In this document: piece after piece, positions 16,181-24,269 of the stretch
How the letters are laid out: every line of letters begins with the position of its first letter
Position numbering within the stretch: position 1 is the stretch's first letter
NCBI RefSeq assembly: GCF_023100905.1
Contig: NZ_CP064686.1
Coordinates: forward strand, 5,456,001 to 5,520,000
Direction: 5' to 3'
Length of the DNA stretch: 64,000 bases
Origin: Bradyrhizobium sp. 4
GTDB lineage: Bacteria; Pseudomonadota; Alphaproteobacteria; Rhizobiales; Xanthobacteraceae
The notes under the pieces: generated by a model
Told to the model about the DNA's origin: nothing
Databases searched by the model: none
Seen by the model: only the letters and a program-made list of their open reading frames with translations
Made by a program: the position numbers and the translations under genes

Positions 16181-17356
16181 ATGAAGACGCAAATGACGTT
16201 GGCCGCAGCCGCCTTGCTGCTTGGCACCGCGGTGAGTCCTTCCCTCGCCCAGGAGAGAATCAAGCTGGGTGTGATCGTGACCCTGTCGGGACCCGCCGCC
16301 GCGCTCGGCCAACAGGTTCGCGACGGCTTTGCGCTCGGAATGAAGGATCTCGGCGGCAAGATGGGCGGCCGCGATGTCGAGGTCGTCGTGGTCGACGACG
16401 AATTGAAGCCGGACGCAGCAGTTACCAAGGTCAAGGGCCTTCTGGAGCGCGACAAGGTCGACTTCGTGGTCGGCCCGATCTTCTCCAACATCCTCCAGGC
16501 GATCCACCGGCCGGTCACGGAATCGAAAACCTTCCTGATCAGCCCCAATGCCGGCCCGTCCACTTTTGCCGGCAAGGATTGCAACCCGTTCTTCTATGTG
16601 ACCTCGTATCAGAACGATCAGGTGCACGAAATCCTCGGCAAGGTCGCGCAGGATCGCGGATACAAGCGCATGTATCTGATGGTGCCGAATTATCAGGCCG
16701 GCAAGGACTCGGTGGCGGGCTTCAAGCTCGACTACAAGGGCGAGATCATCGAAGAATCCTACATGCCGCTCAACACGCTGGACTTCCAGCCGGAGCTTTC
16801 CAAGATTTCATCGCAGAAGCCCGATGCGCTCTTCACGTTCATGCCCGGCGGCCTCGGGGTCAATCTCGTCAAGCAATACCGGCAGGCTGGCCTCGCCGAC
16901 AGCATTCCGGTGCTCTCGGCTTTCACGGTAGATGAATCGACGCTGCCGGCGCAGCAGGACGCGGCGGTCGGCATGTTCGGCGGCGCGAACTGGGCGCCCA
17001 ATCTCGATAATCCCCAGAACAAGAAGTTCGTCGCCGCCTACGAGGCCGCCTATAACGGCGTGCCCGGCACCTACGCCTTCCAGGCGTATGATGCCGCGAT
17101 GCTGATCGACAGCGCCGTCAAGGCCGTGAAGGGCGACCTCTCCAACAAGGACGCGGTCGCGGCCGCTCTGAAAAAGGCCGACTTCACCTCGCTGCGCGGC
17201 CCCTTCAAGTTCAACACCAACGGTTATCCGATCCAGGATTTCTACCTGACCAAGGTCGCCAAGCGCGCGGACGGCAAGTTCCAGACCGAGATCGTCCAGA
17301 AAGTCTTTGAGAATTACGGCGACCGCTACGCCAAGGACTGCAAGGCGGCGAACTAA
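16181..17356 (+). CDS. Periplasmic ABC-transporter substrate-binding protein (branched-chain amino acid/aromatic type)
   Basis: A 391-residue binding protein with a clear Sec signal peptide (residues 1-24, cleavage after SLAQ), followed by a type I periplasmic fold beginning ERIKLGVIVTLSGPAAALG. This family binds branched-chain amino acids or aromatic acids for Liv-type importers. ATG 16181 follows a GGGGGA site. No permease or ATPase genes lie beside it, so it must use a transporter encoded elsewhere. Its position opposite the MarR gene, behind operator site 3, suggests it collects the aromatic substrate, probably 2-aminobenzoate. Confidence 0.85.
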   Translation: MKTQMTLAAAALLLGTAVSPSLAQERIKLGVIVTLSGPAAALGQQVRDGFALGMKDLGGKMGGRDVEVVVVDDELKPDAAVTKVKGLLERDKVDFVVGPIFSNILQAIHRPVTESKTFLISPNAGPSTFAGKDCNPFFYVTSYQNDQVHEILGKVAQDRGYKRMYLMVPNYQAGKDSVAGFKLDYKGEIIEESYMPLNTLDFQPELSKISSQKPDALFTFMPGGLGVNLVKQYRQAGLADSIPVLSAFTVDESTLPAQQDAAVGMFGGANWAPNLDNPQNKKFVAAYEAAYNGVPGTYAFQAYDAAMLIDSAVKAVKGDLSNKDAVAAALKKADFTSLRGPFKFNTNGYPIQDFYLTKVAKRADGKFQTEIVQKVFENYGDRYAKDCKAAN

Positions 17357-17385
17357 GCCGCACGTCGCGTCGAGGGAGGATCACG

Positions 17386-17841
17386 ATGAAAAGCGAAATC
17401 ACCGGCATCACACGGGCCAATGAGGGGATCCAGGGCATCTCCTGGAACATCCTCGGCCAGACCTATGTGCCGAAGAGCAACACGGAGCACAGCTTCTCCT
17501 GGCATGCGACGCTGCCGCCGGGCACGTTCGTGCCGCCGCACATTCATCCGGACCAGGATGAATATCTCTACATGCTGGAGGGCAAGCTCGATTTCATGCT
17601 CGGCAATTCCGAGTCGCAGGCGACCGCGGGCGACCTGATCCGGCTCGGCATGGGCGTGCCGCATGGCATCTTCAACAAATCGGATCAGACCGCGAAGGTG
17701 TTGTTCTGGGTGTCACCGACCCGCAAGCTGTTCGACCTGTTCTGGGGCCTTCACAACATGAAGGAACAGAAGCCCGAGGACGTGGTGGCGATGGCCGCCG
17801 AGTTCAACATCCACTTCCTGCCGCCGCCTCCCGGCGGCTAG
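17386..17841 (+). CDS. Cupin-domain protein
   Basis: A 151-residue single-domain cupin. The metal-binding motif 1 is visible as PPHIHPDQDEYLYMLEGK (two His and a Glu, about residues 46-63), and motif 2 includes GMGVPHGIFN with a His. It follows the binding-protein gene by 29 nt on the same strand with the site GAGGGAGGATCACG. The substrate is unknown. In aromatic CoA clusters such cupins may act as small dioxygenases, isomerases or regulators; nothing in the sequence decides between these. Confidence 0.8.
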   Translation: MKSEITGITRANEGIQGISWNILGQTYVPKSNTEHSFSWHATLPPGTFVPPHIHPDQDEYLYMLEGKLDFMLGNSESQATAGDLIRLGMGVPHGIFNKSDQTAKVLFWVSPTRKLFDLFWGLHNMKEQKPEDVVAMAAEFNIHFLPPPPGG

Positions 17842-17850
17842 CAGCGCATC

Positions 17851-19101
17851 TTAAGCCCGCACCGCCGCAAGTCCCGGCACTGCGGCGAAGCCGGCCTTGG
17901 TGGCATAGCCGCGCACGATCGCCTCGCGCTGGGAATAGCTCAGCACGTTGTCGACATTGTCGAAACCATCAGGCGCGAGCTGCTCGACGGCGTCGATGAC
18001 GCCCTCGGGGCCGCCGCGCCGGTTGGAGCGGACGATGTCCGCGGTCATGGGCAGGCGCTTCTTCTCGTATTCAAGCAGCGCCTGGCGCGGATGCTCGGCG
18101 CGCACCAGCGCGTCGGCGAGGCAGCGCGCATCGAGGATGGCCTGCGAGGCACCATTGGAGCCAACCGGATACATCGGATGCGCGGCATCGCCGAGCAGCG
18201 TCACTCTGCCGGACGACCAATAGGGCAACGGATCGCGGTCGCAGGTCGGATATTCGTAGAACTCGGGCGTGGCCGAGATCAGGCTCTTCACGTCGACGTA
18301 AGGCACCGAAAAGCGCGCCACATGCGGCATCAGCTCCTCGCGACGGCCCGGCCGCGACCAGTCTTCCTTCCGCGGCGGCGGCGCGTTGCCCTCGCCGACC
18401 CTCACCAGCACCGCCCAATTGGTGAGACGGCTCGCCGGGCTCGATCCCTCCGCGATGGGATAGATCACCACCTTGGCGTTGAGCCCGCCGGCGACGATCA
18501 TCGACTTGCCGGTAAGGAATAGCGGCCAATCCCGCGCACCGCGCCACAGCATCAGGCCGTTCCAGCACGGCGGCCCCTCGCTCGGGAACAGCGTGTCACG
18601 GACCCGCGAATGGATGCCGTCGGCACCAATCAGGATGTCGCCGCGTGCGGTATGGATGTGCGCGCCTGAGCGGTCGAAGAAGTACGCGGTGACGCCGCCC
18701 TCGTCCTGCGTGAAGGCACCGAGGCGGCAGCCGGTGTGGATGGCCTCCGGCCCGAGCCGCTCCTCGACGGCCCGATGGATGACGCCTTGAAGGCGGCCGC
18801 GGTGGATCGAGAATTGCGGCACATCGTGGCCGGCGTCGATGCCGCGCGCCTCGCGCCAGACTTCCTGGCCGTGACGGTTAAGGTAATAGAGCTGGTCGGT
18901 GCGGATCGCGACATCGTCAAGCTGCTGCAGCAGACCGAGGCCTGCCAGCTCACGCATGGCATGGGGCAGCGTGTTGATGCCGACGCCAAGCTCGCGGATG
19001 GTGTCGGACTGCTCGAAGATCTCGCAAGCGAGGCCCCGCGAGCGCAGCATCAATGCGGTGGTGAGACCACCGATACCGCCGCCGACGATAATCGCCTTCA
19101 T
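17851..19101 (-). CDS. FAD-dependent aromatic monooxygenase (PHBH/PhzS-like)
   Basis: A 416-residue single-component flavoprotein hydroxylase. It has the FAD GxGxxG motif (VGGGIGGLTTALMLRSRG, residues 4-21), the ILIGADGIHSRVRD region near 155 and the GDAAHPMYPVGSNGA region near 300. The ATG at 19101 (MKAIIVGGG) is chosen because the FAD fold begins at once. It follows the monooxygenase/reductase gene by 55 nt on the same strand and is probably in that operon. The 2-aminobenzoate pathway does not obviously need a second hydroxylase, so it may serve a side substrate or a hydroxylated analogue. Confidence 0.83.
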   Translation of the reverse strand: MKAIIVGGGIGGLTTALMLRSRGLACEIFEQSDTIRELGVGINTLPHAMRELAGLGLLQQLDDVAIRTDQLYYLNRHGQEVWREARGIDAGHDVPQFSIHRGRLQGVIHRAVEERLGPEAIHTGCRLGAFTQDEGGVTAYFFDRSGAHIHTARGDILIGADGIHSRVRDTLFPSEGPPCWNGLMLWRGARDWPLFLTGKSMIVAGGLNAKVVIYPIAEGSSPASRLTNWAVLVRVGEGNAPPPRKEDWSRPGRREELMPHVARFSVPYVDVKSLISATPEFYEYPTCDRDPLPYWSSGRVTLLGDAAHPMYPVGSNGASQAILDARCLADALVRAEHPRQALLEYEKKRLPMTADIVRSNRRGGPEGVIDAVEQLAPDGFDNVDNVLSYSQREAIVRGYATKAGFAAVPGLAAVRA

Positions 19102-19156
19102 CGCCCTCACTCCACTCGGTACACACCAGGCAATGCGGCCAAAGTCGCACGGGCGG

Positions 19157-21508
19157 TCACTCGGCCGCAAGCGGCTTTGTCGCCTCCGCCTTGAGCTCGG
19201 CCCGGGTCTTGGGCTTAGCCTTAATTCTCAGCTCCTCGAGATCCTGCCGGTCGCGCACGCTGTTGCGGAAAATCTGATCTTTTCCGGGAAGATATTGCGG
19301 CGGGCAGAACGCGTCGTCCGCCCCGTACCAGGCTGCCGCCCTCATGGTGAAGGAGGGATCGACCAGATGCGGCCGCCCGAGCGCGACGAGGTCAGCCCGG
19401 CCGGCAGCCAGGATGGTGTTGGCCTGGTCCGCCGTCGTGATGTTGCCGACGCACATCGTGGCCACGCGCGCCTCATTGCGGACCTGGTCGGAGAACGGGG
19501 TCTGGAACATGCGGCCATAGATCGGCTGCGCATCGCGCACGGTCTGCCCGGTCGAGACGTCGACGAGATCGACGCCCGCCTCGGCAAAAGCCCGCGCGAT
19601 CGCCACTGCGTCGTCGCCGCCGATGCCACCCTCGGCCCAGTCGGTCGCGGAAATGCGCACAGACATCGGCTTGTGCGACGGCCATATGGCCCGCAGCGCC
19701 TCGAAGATTTCGAGCGGGAAGCGCAGGCGGTTTTCGAGCGAGCCGCCATACTCATCCGTGCGGGTGTTCGTCAGCGGCGAGATGAAGCTCGCAAGCAGAT
19801 AGCCGTGGGCGCAGTGCAGTTCGAGCATGTCGAAGCCGCAACGCTCGCCGCGCTCGGCCGCTGCAACGAAAGCGTCCTTCACTGCATTCATGCCGACGCG
19901 ATCGAGCTCCCGCGGAACCTGGCTGTCGGGAAAATAGGGCAGCGGCGATGCCGAACACACCTTCCAACCGCCCTCCTCGAGCGGACGGTCCATGCCGTCC
20001 CACATCAGCTTGGTCGCGCCCTTGCGCCCGGCGTGCCCCAGTTGCAGGCAGATTTTTGCGGCCGAATTGGCATGGACGAAATCAACGATGCGTTGCCAGG
20101 AGGCCTCCTGCTCGTCATTCCACAGACCGGCGCAACCGGGCGTGATGCGGGCGTCGCGGGCAACGCAGGTCATCTCCGTGAAGATCAGGCCGGCGCCGCC
20201 GATCGCGCGCGATCCGTAATGCACCAGATGGAAATCGGTCGGCACGCCCTCCTTCGCCGAATACATGCACATCGGCGACACCACGGCGCGATTGGCGATC
20301 TCCATCTCACGCAGCCGGAAGGGCTGGAACAGCGGCACCATCGGCTTCTCGGTGTCGACTTCGAAACCGCTGTCACGAACACGCTTGGCAAACGATCTTT
20401 CGACCTCCGCCACGAAGTCAGGAGCGCGAAGCTTCAGATTATCGTAGGTGATCGCCTTCGAGCGCGTCATCACGCCGAAGGCAAACTGCACGGGATCGAA
20501 ATCCCAGAAGCGGTCGACATGCTCGAACCAGACCAGCGAGACGTCCGCGGCGTGCTGCGTCTTCTCGACCTCCTCACGCCGCCCGTGCTCATAGACGTCC
20601 AGCGCCGCCTTGATGCTGGGCGCCTTCTCCATCGCCTCTGCCAGCGCAATCGCATCTTCCATCGCGAGCTTGGTGCCCGAGCCGATCGAGAAATGCGCGC
20701 TCGCCTTGGCGTCGCCGAGCAGAACCATGTTGCCCTTGACCCAGCGCTTGCTGCGGATCATCGGGAAGTTGCGCCACGTCGAACGATTGGTGAGCAATTG
20801 ATGCCCATCGAGGAACCAGCCGAAGATCTCGGCCATTCGCGCAGCCGACTGGGTCTCGTTCAGCCCCGTCAGCCCGGCGCGTTCGAACGTCTCCGGATCG
20901 GTCTCGAAAATCCAGGTCGAGTGCCCGGCTTCATATTGATAGGCATGGGCGATGAACGGTCCCCACTCCGTCTCCTGGAAGATGAAGGTGAAGGCATCCA
21001 GCGGCCTGGTCGAACCCATCCAGGCGAACTTGTTGGCACGGAGATCGACTTCCGGCGCGAAATGATCGACATATTTGTCGCGGAAGCGGCTGTTGATGCC
21101 GTCTGCGACCAGGATGAGATCGGCGTCAGCGAAGCGGGATTCGTCCTCGACATCCGCCTCGAAGTTCAGGATGACGCCCAGTTCTCGCGCGCGCGCCTGC
21201 AGGATCAGGAGCAGCTTCTGCCGCGAGCAGCCACAAAAGCCGTTGCCGCCGACCCGATGGACCGTTCCGCGGAAGTGCACCGCGATGTCGTCCCAGTAGG
21301 CGAATTCCTGGGTGATGCGGCGATAGCTCGGGAGGTCGTGCTTCTCGAAATTATCTAGGGTGGCGTCCGAGAACACCACGCCGAAGCCGAAGGTGTCGTC
21401 GGCGCGGTTGCGCTCGTACACCGCGATCTCGGCGCTCGGCCGCTGCTTCTTCAGCAGGATTGCAGCGTAGAGACCCGCAGGTCCGCCACCGATGATCGCG
21501 ACTTTCAT
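19157..21508 (-). CDS. Two-domain 2-aminobenzoyl-CoA monooxygenase/reductase (salicylyl-CoA 5-hydroxylase/oxidoreductase type)
   Basis: A 783-residue fusion. Residues 1-~390 are a flavin monooxygenase (FAD motif IIGGGPAGLYAAILL at 4-18, DLILVADGINSRFR near 130, LLGDAKASAHFSIGSG near 270). Residues ~400-770 are an old-yellow-enzyme reductase (PFRLREMEIANRAVVSPM, QLGHAGRKG). In Azoarcus this enzyme hydroxylates and then reduces 2-aminobenzoyl-CoA to a non-aromatic 2-amino-5-oxocyclohexenecarboxyl-CoA, an aerobic route without dioxygenase cleavage. The ligase at 13575-15266 supplies the substrate. A symmetrical operator (site 4) lies at 21541-21558, 32 nt upstream. Database annotation often calls this protein salicylyl-CoA 5-hydroxylase; the context favours aminobenzoyl-CoA. 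Confidence 0.85.
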   Translation of the reverse strand: MKVAIIGGGPAGLYAAILLKKQRPSAEIAVYERNRADDTFGFGVVFSDATLDNFEKHDLPSYRRITQEFAYWDDIAVHFRGTVHRVGGNGFCGCSRQKLLLILQARARELGVILNFEADVEDESRFADADLILVADGINSRFRDKYVDHFAPEVDLRANKFAWMGSTRPLDAFTFIFQETEWGPFIAHAYQYEAGHSTWIFETDPETFERAGLTGLNETQSAARMAEIFGWFLDGHQLLTNRSTWRNFPMIRSKRWVKGNMVLLGDAKASAHFSIGSGTKLAMEDAIALAEAMEKAPSIKAALDVYEHGRREEVEKTQHAADVSLVWFEHVDRFWDFDPVQFAFGVMTRSKAITYDNLKLRAPDFVAEVERSFAKRVRDSGFEVDTEKPMVPLFQPFRLREMEIANRAVVSPMCMYSAKEGVPTDFHLVHYGSRAIGGAGLIFTEMTCVARDARITPGCAGLWNDEQEASWQRIVDFVHANSAAKICLQLGHAGRKGATKLMWDGMDRPLEEGGWKVCSASPLPYFPDSQVPRELDRVGMNAVKDAFVAAAERGERCGFDMLELHCAHGYLLASFISPLTNTRTDEYGGSLENRLRFPLEIFEALRAIWPSHKPMSVRISATDWAEGGIGGDDAVAIARAFAEAGVDLVDVSTGQTVRDAQPIYGRMFQTPFSDQVRNEARVATMCVGNITTADQANTILAAGRADLVALGRPHLVDPSFTMRAAAWYGADDAFCPPQYLPGKDQIFRNSVRDRQDLEELRIKAKPKTRAELKAEATKPLAAE

Positions 21509-21540
21509 GGGAGCCTCGCCAATTCAACCCGGCGAAACTA

Positions 21541-21558
21541 TTTTAAGCCTAAAATAAT
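21541..21558. promoter_or_regulatory. MarR-type operator, site 4
   Basis: TTTTAAGCCTAAAATAAT is the most symmetrical copy (ATTTTAAGCCTAAAAT reads almost the same on both strands). It sits 32 nt upstream of the monooxygenase/reductase start. Confidence 0.68.
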
Positions 21559-21602
21559 CTCGCGCAAGTCCCCATTGCGGCAGGCTGCCGGCAAAGGCCG
21601 GC

Positions 21603-22439
21603 CTAGTCGCCCCTGAAGACCGGCTTGACCTTGTTGGCAAAGGCCTCGAAGGCCCGTTCGAAATCGGCGGTTGTCATGCACAGCGCTTGAGCAACGGCCT
21701 CCGCCTCGATCGCCTCCTCCACCGACATCGCCCATTCCATGGCCAGCATCCGCTTGGTCATGGTGTTGGCGAAGGTCGGTCCCTCAGCAATCTGCTTGGC
21801 CAGTAGCTGTGCCTGGGGCAGCACCTGCTCCGACGTGACGATACGGCTGAAGAAGCCCCAGCGCTCGCCCTCCTCCGCGGTCATGAACCGGCCGGTGTAG
21901 AGCAACTCGGAAGCGCGGGACTGTCCGATGATCCGCGGCAGGATCGCGCAGGCGCCCATGTCACAACCGGCAAGGCCCACCTTGTTGAAGAGGAAGGCAA
22001 CCTTGGCCCCGCTCGCAGCAAGCCGCATGTCCGACGCCATGGCGATGATCGCGCCCGCGCCGGCGCAAATGCCTTCAACCGCGGCAACAATCGGCTGCGG
22101 ACAGGCCCGCATCGCCTTGACGAGGTCACCGGTCATCCGCGTAAACGCCGTCAGCCCCTTGGTGTCCATTTTCACGAGCGGCCCGATGATCTCGAACACG
22201 TCGCCGCCGGACGAAAAATTGGCACCAGCGCCGGTCACGACGATGGACTTGACCGTATCGTCGAACGCGCAGGCGCGAAAGAAATCGGTGAGTTCGCGAT
22301 AGCTCTCGAAGGTCAACGGATTCTTCCGTTCCGGACGATTGAGCGTGACTGTCGCAACACCATCGACCACGGCCAGCAGGAAGTGCTGCGGCGAATAGTC
22401 CGCAAGCGGTAAGGTCACAGGATTGGCTGGTCTGCTCAT
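21603..22439 (-). CDS. Enoyl-CoA hydratase/isomerase (crotonase family)
   Basis: A 278-residue crotonase. The oxyanion-hole regions GANFSSGGDVFEII (near residue 80) and GICAGAGAIIAMASD (near 130) are present, and a cysteine-rich GLAGCDMGACAILPR segment follows. ATG 22439 has a very good AAGGAG site seven nt upstream. It is probably the ring-opening or post-ring hydratase of the 2-aminobenzoyl-CoA route. It lies 43 nt after the SDR gene on the same strand and likely shares its promoter at operator site 5. Confidence 0.83.
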   Translation of the reverse strand: MSRPANPVTLPLADYSPQHFLLAVVDGVATVTLNRPERKNPLTFESYRELTDFFRACAFDDTVKSIVVTGAGANFSSGGDVFEIIGPLVKMDTKGLTAFTRMTGDLVKAMRACPQPIVAAVEGICAGAGAIIAMASDMRLAASGAKVAFLFNKVGLAGCDMGACAILPRIIGQSRASELLYTGRFMTAEEGERWGFFSRIVTSEQVLPQAQLLAKQIAEGPTFANTMTKRMLAMEWAMSVEEAIEAEAVAQALCMTTADFERAFEAFANKVKPVFRGD

Positions 22440-22482
22440 ACGATCTCCTTGGCTTTCTTGTTCCGTGCCGGTGCCATGCGCG

Positions 22483-23244
22483 CTAAATCTCACCACCGGC
22501 AACAGCGATCGCCTGCCCGGTGATTGCGCCGGCGCCCTCGCCGCACAGCCAGAGCACGGTATCCGCGACCTGCTGAGGAGAGATCAATCGCCCTTGCGGA
22601 TTATGTTTCGCGAGCTCGGCGATGGCCTGCTCGCGGCTGCGCCCCGTCTTTTTCATGATGTTCTCGATGCTGCCGGCAACCAGATCGGTGTCGGTGAAAC
22701 CGGGACACACTGCGTTGATGGTCACATTGCTGCCAGCCATCTCGAGTGCGAGGGACCGCACGAGACCGACCACAGCGTGCTTGGCCGCGGTGTAGGCGCT
22801 GACATAGGCATAGCCCTTGAGCCCCGCCGTCGACGCGATCGCGACGATACGGCCATAGGGACGATCCTTCATCCCGGGCAGCACAGCGCTGACAGCATGG
22901 ACCACGCCCTTGAAATTGACGTCCATCATGCGCGCGAACAGTGCGCTGTCGGATTTGGCGAACGGCGCGGACTCGGCACTTCCCGCGTTGGCGATCAGGA
23001 TATCGATCGGCTGCCGTGCACCCGCTTGAGCGATGGCGACTTTCATTGAAGTTTCGTCCGAGACGTCGGCGACGGCCGCAAAATGCGCGGCGCCTGCGCT
23101 GACGGCCTCTTCAAGCGTCGCAGCGTTCCGCCCAAGGACGGTCACCGTGGCACCGGCCTCGACGAGCGCTGCTGCGATGGCGCGACCGATACCGCGACCG
23201 CCACCGGTCACCAGCGCGTGCGGCGAATGCGGTAATCCGGACAT
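22483..23244 (-). CDS. Short-chain dehydrogenase/reductase (3-hydroxyacyl-CoA dehydrogenase type)
   Basis: A 253-residue classical SDR: cofactor motif TGGGRGIGRAIAAAL near residue 14, NAG near 86, and the catalytic Ser (IASTAG) and YTAAK tetrad positions near 137-155. The CPGFTDTDL segment is typical of hydroxyacyl-CoA reductases. ATG 23244 follows AAGGAAG. It likely oxidises the hydroxyacyl-CoA made by the crotonase encoded next to it. The upstream region carries operator site 5. Confidence 0.84.
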   Translation of the reverse strand: MSGLPHSPHALVTGGGRGIGRAIAAALVEAGATVTVLGRNAATLEEAVSAGAAHFAAVADVSDETSMKVAIAQAGARQPIDILIANAGSAESAPFAKSDSALFARMMDVNFKGVVHAVSAVLPGMKDRPYGRIVAIASTAGLKGYAYVSAYTAAKHAVVGLVRSLALEMAGSNVTINAVCPGFTDTDLVAGSIENIMKKTGRSREQAIAELAKHNPQGRLISPQQVADTVLWLCGEGAGAITGQAIAVAGGEI

Positions 23245-23286
23245 GCGCTGGCTTCCTTGCATTCTGCTGATCGCTCTCTCGATATA

Positions 23287-23304
23287 TTTTAACCTTCAAA
23301 CTTT
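23287..23304. promoter_or_regulatory. MarR-type operator, site 5
   Basis: TTTTAACCTTCAAACTTT matches the motif with a few changes in the right arm. It lies 42 nt upstream of the SDR start. Confidence 0.52.
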
Positions 23305-23366
23305 TGCAAACAAAGCCCGACTTGGCCTCGCAAACAGCCGCACGCCAAAGACCGGCCTGAAAATTG

Positions 23367-23384
23367 CTTTAGGTATAAAGTTAT
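23367..23384. promoter_or_regulatory. MarR-type operator, site 6
   Basis: CTTTAGGTATAAAGTTAT is an internal palindrome (CTTTAGGTATAAAG) matching the shared motif. It lies 57 nt upstream of the five-gene forward operon. Confidence 0.55.
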
Positions 23385-23441
23385 CTCTTCCCATCCCTCA
23401 CAGGCCTGTTAGCATCGAAGGGCCAAGCAAAAGGATGTCGC

Positions 23442-24257
23442 GTGTCGCAGCCTGCGCCAATGATAACAAAGGACGGCCGCTTCGCCTATGAAGCAGCGGG
23501 CGATCCGGGCGGGACACCTCTGATTTTCCTGCATGGCATCGGCGGTGCGGCACGGGCCTGGCGGCAGCAGCTTGCGACATTCGGCGACCGCTTCCACGCG
23601 ATTGCATGGGACATGCCGGGCTATGGCGGCTCGGCGCCGCTCGCCAGCGTCAGCATCGCTGCCCTGGCGGATGCGCTTCAGCGATTCATCGAGCAGCTTG
23701 GGGCGAGCAGGCCGATTCTGGTCGGCCATTCCATCGGCGGCATGATCGTCCAGAAATGGCTGGTGCAATCCCCAAAACTGGCGCGCGCGGTCGTGCTGGC
23801 GCAGACCAGCCCGGCGTTCGGCAAGGCCGACGGCGATTGGCAGAAATCGTTTATCGCCGCCCGGCTCGGGCCGCTCGATCGCGGCGAAACGATGAAGTCG
23901 CTGGCTCCCTCTCTGGTGAAGGAGCTGGTGGGCGACGATCCTGATCCCAGGGGAATGGAGCTTGCACGCGAGTGCATGGCAAGTGTGCCCGAGGCGAGCT
24001 ATCGCGCCATGTTGCTGGCCTTGATCGGCTTCGACCAACGCAGCACCCTCAAGGATATTTCCATCCCGACGCTGCTGCTGTCCGGCTCCAAGGACAACAA
24101 CGCGCCAGCCCCAATGATGGCGAAGACGGCGACCTACATTCCTTCCGCGGAATATGTCGAGCTCGACGCTGTCGGCCATCTCGCCAACCTCGAACGCCCC
24201 GATGCCTTTAACGAGGCGCTCGGCCGATTCCTGAATTCCGTCGCGACGAAAACGTAG
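23442..24257 (+). CDS. Alpha/beta hydrolase
   Basis: A 271-residue hydrolase. The oxyanion phrase FLHGIGGAARAW, the nucleophile elbow GHSIGG (Ser near residue 98), an Asp late in the chain and the final His (VGHLANLERP) form a full triad. The GTG at 23442 follows AAAGGATG; ATG 23460 is the alternative. It is the first of five tightly packed forward genes (13 nt to the next). In 2-aminobenzoyl-CoA-type clusters such enzymes may open the oxidised alicyclic ring or release a thioester; the sequence cannot tell. Confidence 0.83.
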   Translation: MSQPAPMITKDGRFAYEAAGDPGGTPLIFLHGIGGAARAWRQQLATFGDRFHAIAWDMPGYGGSAPLASVSIAALADALQRFIEQLGASRPILVGHSIGGMIVQKWLVQSPKLARAVVLAQTSPAFGKADGDWQKSFIAARLGPLDRGETMKSLAPSLVKELVGDDPDPRGMELARECMASVPEASYRAMLLALIGFDQRSTLKDISIPTLLLSGSKDNNAPAPMMAKTATYIPSAEYVELDAVGHLANLERPDAFNEALGRFLNSVATKT

Positions 24258-24269
24258 GATGACTGCGCA

